Source: Paracentrotus lividus (Eukaryota; Echinodermata; Echinoidea; Camarodonta; Echinidae). From it: a DNA stretch of 64,000 nt. Each line of letters starts with the position of its first letter. Position 1 is the first letter of the stretch. The translations under genes were made by a program, and so were the position numbers. The notes under the pieces were generated by a model. It searched no databases. It was not told the DNA's origin and saw nothing but the letters and a program-made list of their open reading frames with translations. The stretch covers positions 4,052,292-4,116,291 of the forward strand of contig CALNVZ010003434.1 in assembly GCA_940671915.1 (NCBI GenBank), read 5' to 3'. Shown in pieces: positions 57,451-64,000 of this stretch.

Positions 57451-60400
57451 CAGAAGTAGTTCAAGATGATAGTAGAGCTTGGTTGCACGAGTTTAGTATT
57501 AATTTTTGAAGAGTAGCGGAGTATTCTGGCAAGTATTGGTAGGGTACTAGAGACAGATATATTGGTAGTGCCCGTTGGGGGGGAGCGTGTACAAAAATGC
57601 CGTCCTGAAAATTACGCAAATGTTGCAGAGAGATAGCATGCTACACAGCATTCTCATTTAAGTTTATAAAATGACACTCTCAGTACCATACCATAATGGT
57701 AAGAAATGAACAGATTGAAGAGAGTCTAAATATCAATACATGGGTATCACAGCTCGGATCTATGTCCTTTCCGACAGTGGAAAGTTTTTCATTATTTGTT
57801 ACCGGTGATAACAAATGGTATTTTAAGGCATGAGTACTATGAGAACCTATCAATATAGATCTCTGTCTCTGTAATCAAATAATCGTCAAAAGCCATAAGT
57901 TAAGTTAGCCAATTCCTTGTGCAAGACCCAATCATGATTCAGCTACACATATTCTATGGCCGAATTGGCACTGCCTGTATGGGGATCAATTTTGGAAAGA
58001 ACACGGGAGTATATAGTATTCGTCAAAAAATGCGGCGCGAATGCCCGGCCGCTTCTGGCTCGATAACGAATAGCCTCGAGTACCGTTTTGAGGATACCGT
58101 CTACTGTATCTCTCTACTCTAAAGGTCTCAGATTTCGTAGCTCACGTTTTCCAAGTGGACTCAAGGAAGACCTATTCATAAGTCGAAGAGAGCAGAGACA
58201 CGAACTGGGACGTTATAGTTTGACCAAATCCAATGGGATCCAATGGGAAACCCAAGAACCACAAGACATTCTATCATTAGTCAGGATACTCAGGGCTTTC
58301 CTTAAATAATTTTATTTCTTTACGTTATTGTGCATAACGGAGAGGTGAATCAAGCCAAGGTCAACACGAACCATTTTTATTCTTAATTTCATAGCGTGAG
58401 ATCGGGGTTGGCGCAAGAAAAAATCTTCCCCAAACAACAAAGGGATGGCAAATATATTGGGTTTCATTAAACGATTACAATGTGCTGTAGTTGAGTGTAT
58501 CAGATTTATTATAATTTTAGTTTGGTCATTGTAATATTCCATTCCACTGTACTTTCTTATTTCTGTACAGGTCGATTTTACCTTCGTCTTCGACTAATGC
58601 CTGATTATAAATATCGGATATTATCATGAATAATTTGTTAAAACAAATTAACATTTGATTTTTAAATTATAATACTGTCCTTTTGAACAAACTGAAAAAT
58701 TATATCAAATGATACAATCATATTCAATTGCGGATGGATGCCAACAACTATGGCTTTCAAAGCCTACTCCTTTACCGTAAATATCACAGCTGTTGTTTTA
58801 TCATATACCTGGTCAACGTTCAGGCACTCTGTAGAGTTGAGTGTAGAGCAAATGAACTTACAACGGGACTCACCACCAGAGATTTGAATGTAAATTAAGT
58901 TTAAATTTTTTTAAAGTGGGGAAGGTATGTGTACCGCTGGGTATGGCAAACAAAATAATTCGCGAATGTATGGGGGGTCGACGGTTCAACAACTCGTGGT
59001 TTGGAACATCGAGGGTTACTGTCTTTGGCACCGTTTCATACACAAAGGCTTGGTGTCTAAGACTTCGATAGGCGCGCGCGCCTCATACCGGAATAACCGC
59101 ATGGATTCGGTAGAAACATCGGAGTGTTCAGCTCTGGAGGACCTCAACTGATAAGGTCGCAGGTCCAGGGGTGAACCACCGGGAGTATTGACATACAGTG
59201 AACTACCCCATTTTCGGGGAGGGAACGTTTGGGCATGGGTTAACTAGGGGTCGAATTTTAGGTGTACTCGGGAAGTTTGGTGGTATACTCTCTCATTAGC
59301 ACAGCAGTGCACGTTGCCTTATCTTACTAAGGGACATAGTTGTACTTGGTTAAACCCAGATTATTGCAGGATGCGGGCAGGGAAAAACTATTATTTTGTA
59401 ACATCTATAATTTACTGGTTTTATTAAGTTATTTCAGATAAAAAAAGATCATGTTAGTTCAGGCAGTTCCTAAGGTCCAAATGATCTAATATATTGTAAA
59501 ATACATCGGAATTTAATAAATCTAATATGACACGAAAAAATTTTCAACCAACATAATAAGTAAAAATCCCATAATATCTGGGCATAGAATACAAATAAAA
59601 GAAAAAAAAGGGGGTAACTAAAAATAAACAACTAGTTGCAAGATAAGACTATTTTATTATGTGAAATGTGTACATGAAACATTAGATTATACAAGATTTT
59701 AGGTCACATAGAGGTACCGAATTAAGGAATAAGGCATCATACAAGGGATTCAATCGGTTGATAAAAAACCTATTAATAAGTTATAAATCCCAAATGGAAA
59801 GCTGTATTTTATATGGTCTCTAACACTATTATAGATAAATTTACTAACTTAAAACTGCTGTGTTGATTCAAAACAAGAAACACAAGATTCGGACTCGATG
59901 CAAATTTTAAGATGCCGTGTTTATGTTATTTTGTATAACACCACGTTAGGAATTGAAAGGGGGTTTTGGTATATTAGCACAAAAACAGGGTAATTTTTCT
60001 CAAATTACCTCTACTAGTTATGAAGTTATTCATCCACTTTTCGTATGCTGGGTAGTTATCATAGAACTTAAATTTCATGGTTGTGGTGATTTATATTTTG
60101 CTAATAAGTACAAGATCGTTTGTTCTCTTTCTGTGGCCTTTATATGTCACAGGCTGAGAACGTTAAGGTTTCAACAAATTTAAAGGTCGTTCAGAATGGT
60201 GGAAGACATCAATGATTTCGAATTTGTACCACCAAGAAGGAACAAAACGACTCCAAATAGAAAGGAGGGAACAAAAACTAGGATCCCTCGTTCACCTATG
60301 CGGATCAAGACTGCATTTTTAGACGAATGAAAGAAGGGGCAGACGACAGACTGGAATCTTTCGGGAAATTCTTCTTGTATTGGTGAAGCCAGAGTGCCAT

Positions 60401-63400
60401 GTGTATTAACTTTGGTATATGCCATACATAGGTAGATGGATGCGGGGGTACACTTTAAGGACGAGCACTGAGCGCTGCTAAATGAAATAGAACGGGCGAT
60501 AAAACTGCGAGAACTAATAATTAAATTTACATTTTTTGGAGTTGTTTTACTTTTTGTTCATACAAATAAAGTATTACCATTTTGGTTATGCAGTTAGTGT
60601 AAATATACCATGTAAATATAGTTTTTAGCCACATGACAAGTTTAATGGATGTGAACTCAAGAAGAAGTTATATTCGATTGATCTAAATTAAAAGTGGGAT
60701 TTGTTTCTTTTGTTACAACACATATTCAGGCCAACTCAAACGTACACAATTTTTTCAAAAAATCGCAGAGTTCAAGGTGGTAACCTTAATACGACTGACC
60801 TTTAAAAAGTAGGGCTCTAATACTAGGAGACAATAAATTTATGGAATACCATTTTGAGACCAGAGGGCTTCGGATCTGAGAATACACACGGTATTAATCG
60901 TGACTTGATGCAAGATTCAGACAAGGTCGGGGATAGCTATATACAATGGAGGTATCACTGTTCTCTCTAGACGTGTCAGTTGAACGACGGTTAACTGAGG
61001 GCATATATTAAGTGATGTTTTTTATTTTATTGATATCGCGGGCTGAGACATAAAAATTGGATAACTTTATCACTATTAAATTATCACTATTGATTCATTC
61101 AAAAGGAAATAATATATACATACATCTAAAAGTTAGTAAATACAAGAATACTGTACATGAATGGTACTAACGAATGTACAACATAATAGTGCAAAAGGTA
61201 CTATCCATCTGCAAAGTAGAGAGTTCACAATGAATTGGGAACGGAACAATCGGAGGTACAAAATTATTTATCTATTATTAAAAATATATCATTTACCAAA
61301 CATGCGATCCATGTTTAGACAGTAGTTGGCTGTGGACAGGACTTTATTAGAGATCATCACAAAACGCCAATCTTTTAACAACTTGATGTGTATTGTGTTC
61401 TCTTTTTTTAGCTATATATAAATTATTCAGTTTTCATCTTTTGCTTTATGTATAAGGATTTAGAGTATCAGCAGATTATTAGGAATGACATTGGTTATTT
61501 TCAAGACTCTATCTAACTTTGTTATTGTTATGCAAGAGAGAACGTAGGGGGTGTGATTTTCCGGGTTCTACTAGGTCCAAATTTGGAAGTCAGATAATTA
61601 TCGGCACAACTTGAATGTGCTTCCTTCGTTAAATTTTTTCTTTTTTTCTGAAATATATTTATGTTTGTTTTGCGGCTGGGGAAAGGGGGGTGGTCGTATC
61701 TTCGCTACCTGTTAAAATCTTTTTCGATCATCAAGTGAAAATGGTTTAGACTGATGTCAAACGAGTATATATAGAATAAGGTTTTGTATACGCTTATCAA
61801 TTGAGAACAACTCTTTGGTGCAAGGATCTGTTTTGAGAGATATCCTTGCGGAATATAACAGTGTGGTCAACTTTCGATATGTTCTTTCGATCAAATATGA
61901 TGGAATTTCACTTGAATTTGTTGGAAAGATCGCGTATTCACTTTGCTTGGCTAACCATTCACGGTTGAGGAATTAGCACTATCAATTGCAAGCAGGACTA
62001 CAACGTGCGACACTTTGAAGAGACCTGTAGAAACTATGATAATATCATTATACGCAGGCTATAGGATCCAATTGATCAGGTCATACATATTTTTAAAGGT
62101 TTCAAAAATGTCACACACTCTACCTACCAAATCTTTTGAGTTCATTGTAATTTAGTGCATAAAATCGACTGCAAATCGGATCATGTGAGCCTTATTAATG
62201 GCTCTGTTGTCTGTAAATATAGAATTGTGCATTCACGTGAATTGTTGGCAAATCAAAAGAAAGTACGGATGTTCGCCCAGATAGGATCTGGACACATTTT
62301 TTAAGTAAATCTAGTAACCGGATACCAGAAAAATACTATTGGAAGTCATGTTATTTGACTCTTGTTGAAAACATGTACATTTACAAATTTATTATTTTGG
62401 GTGCTCAATTTCAAAGTTTGGTTTTTCTTCTTTCTTTGTCAGAAATGTACAAATAGAGAGAGCCACACATAGATGAGCAAAAAGAAAAATTTGAAAAATC
62501 TTATTGTCAATATCCATTATGCGGGTAGGTGTTCAAAAAATTTTTGCCTTCGGCTGTCCAAAAAGGTACACATGATATATACTATAGGGCAACGCTAGCA
62601 GCAACCGGCTACGTGGACTATTGCAATGTTGCCTACAACTGCTAGCAGTGAAATAAACGATTTTTTTTTTTCATGAGAAATTTATTTTTACATACCAACC
62701 ATGCTCACTTGTTGGCTAAATCTTTGTTTCGATCAATGGTCGCCCAGTCGATACATCAGAAGGTTTTGAGTTGGGATAGACATGAAATGAATCTCTGTTC
62801 CTCTGCAGATCAATGGAGATAGGAGATTCTGAAGCCTTGTATTTGTAGAACCACGTGTATGAGGGTGCTGTGCACGGATATTAATTGTGGAGTCAGTTGA
62901 GTAAGAATTACTTCCGACGCAGTCTCACTACCATCTCTCCTAGAATCGAGGGCAGGATGACTTAGCTTTTCTCCAAATATGAGGGATTTATGGCCAACAC
63001 CCTCCCCTCCTTACCTCCAAAAAAAAGTTATACAAAAAAAAGAAAAAGGTTGGCCTAAAAAAAATTTGGGGGCTCGTTTTTTTTTTTTTTCATTATGAAA
63101 TTTAAAAAAAATTTTAAGAAAAAAACCAAATGGGGCGCCAACAAATTTGGGGGCTTTTTTTTTTTTTTTTTTTTTTTTTAGAAATTTTCATTTAAAAAAA
63201 AAAAAATTGGGGAGAGGCAAACATTTCAGGCCATTAAAAAAAAAAAAAATTAATTGGCCCAAAAATTGTTTGCCTCTCCCCATTTTTTTTATTTTTTTAA
63301 TGTGAATTCCCAAATATAAAAAAGCCCCAAATTTTTGGCTCCCATTTTGTGTTTTTTGTTTTGTTTTTTTAATTTTATATGAAACAAAATCGGTCCCATA

Positions 63401-64000
63401 CAAAATTTTTTTTTGGTGGGAAATGCGCCCAAAAATTGGTTGCCTTCTCCCCATTTTTTTTTTTTTTTTAAAATGTGAATTCGGAAATAAAAAATAGTCC
63501 CTCACTGAATTTTTGGGCCCAAGGCTAATTTCTAGTTTGGCGCGTTCATTTGTCCATTTGTTTTGTTTTGTTTTTTTACTTTCCTGATAAGAAAACGTCA
63601 GCCCTCCCCCCAAAGAAAAAAACCAAACAACAAACAAACAAAAAGGACGAAGAATTGGCCCTCTCAAGGCCCACACGTTTAAAGAAAAATTACTCCCGCT
63701 AAAAAAAGACGGACGCCCAGACATGACCCATCAAGGGATAAATAAACGTCGCGCTGGCACTAGAATGTTTACCTCGCTAATTTAGTCAGATTTAGTGCAC
63801 GATGCTCGCCTGGTGGTGCGATATTCGATGCGAGTTTAGCATGATGAATGGACCAGCGGTACCTTGTGCCTTCCATGAACAATAGTCACGGATAAAATTT
63901 AAGATTCGGTCTTTGATTTTTTGGGTAAGGTTCGTAATTTCTTTAGTAGTGACGTTTCAAAATGTTGGGGCGGTAGGTCGTCGAACACTGAGCGGGATAT
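57451..64000. other. Low-quality or rearranged contig tail
   Basis: From about 58,540 to 61,000 the sequence repeats 55,920-57,150 in the same order and orientation but with many indels and a roughly two-fold length expansion: 55,974~58,643 (AACAAATTAACATTTGATTT), 56,088~58,783 (ATCACAGCTGTTGTTT), 56,634~59,960, 56,983~60,642 (TTTAATGGATGTGAA). The SMYD4 TPR exon is unreadable in the copy (about 60,320-60,420). 61-64 kb shows no recognisable gene, and 63,000-63,700 is homopolymer-rich tandem sequence. Uncorrected long reads or a badly merged haplotype would explain this. Confidence 0.65.
63060..63540. repeat. Homopolymer-rich tandem and inverted repeat
   Basis: Units containing TTGCCTCTCCCCATTTTTTT and AATGTGAATTC recur at about 63,268 and 63,440, with an inverted copy (GGGGAGAGGCAAACA) at 63,210 and GGGGGC-T(n) at 63,065 and 63,150. 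A 178-codon minus frame across it is a by-product. Confidence 0.7.

Noticed and set aside
63188-63724. 178-codon minus-strand frame
   Set aside because: It crosses poly-A/T tandem and inverted repeats; composition is lysine/phenylalanine from homopolymers.

Overview
This 64 kb window is eukaryotic nuclear DNA: AT-rich, exons sparse and split by phase-consistent GT/AG introns, and crowded with short inverted-repeat elements, a tRNA-derived SINE, satellites and microsatellites. The two recognisable genes, the 'AAGCGCTTAGAG...GGCGCTATATAAAT' SINE/LINE tails, the AGGTCA-rich satellite and the very frequent words TACATGTA and TAGGCCTA suggest a marine invertebrate deuterostome, most likely an echinoderm. 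That assignment is inference; no species is claimed.

Layout. (1) 1-25,108: the 5' part of a TTC28-like gene on the minus strand. A candidate first exon (24,955-25,108, start codon at 24,990) is separated by a ~22 kb intron from a clear TPR exon (2,493-2,906). The rest of the gene would lie beyond the left edge. The intron holds a composite direct-repeat block with a 14-N gap (3,560-6,870), a palindromic element (11.55 kb), non-autonomous transposons at 17.28, 18.68 and 23.41 kb, and a possible signal-peptide exon on the plus strand (21.29 kb). (2) 25,109-37,982: intergenic DNA with a TTAA-flanked MITE (28.64 kb), GCGAAGCGCGAG-type degenerate repeats (30 kb), a GC-rich TA-flanked element built of GCGGTGG words (32.25 kb) and a 68-base A run. 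(3) 37,983 to about 57,450: SMYD4 (SET and MYND domain protein 4) on the minus strand. Fifteen exons were traced by hand; fourteen join in perfect phase to 622 codons plus stop. The N-terminal ~150 residues expected from the vertebrate family are not found. The introns hold a DR1-containing ~155 bp satellite, a 53 bp satellite split by a 958 bp foldback element, two 85/86 bp TTAA-flanked mini-elements, a SINE and two further TIR elements. (4) about 57,450-64,000: a problematic tail. Much of 58.5-61 kb is an indel-riddled, length-expanded second copy of 55.9-57.1 kb, including a wrecked SMYD4 TPR exon. It looks like uncorrected long-read sequence or a misjoined haplotype, and it probably hides the SMYD4 5' end.

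The two genes lie on the same strand but have no known functional link. I found no convincing new multi-gene system. The most unusual material is the set of non-autonomous inverted-repeat elements, especially the foldback element that cleanly interrupts the 53 bp satellite, and the 85 bp TTAA-flanked pair.
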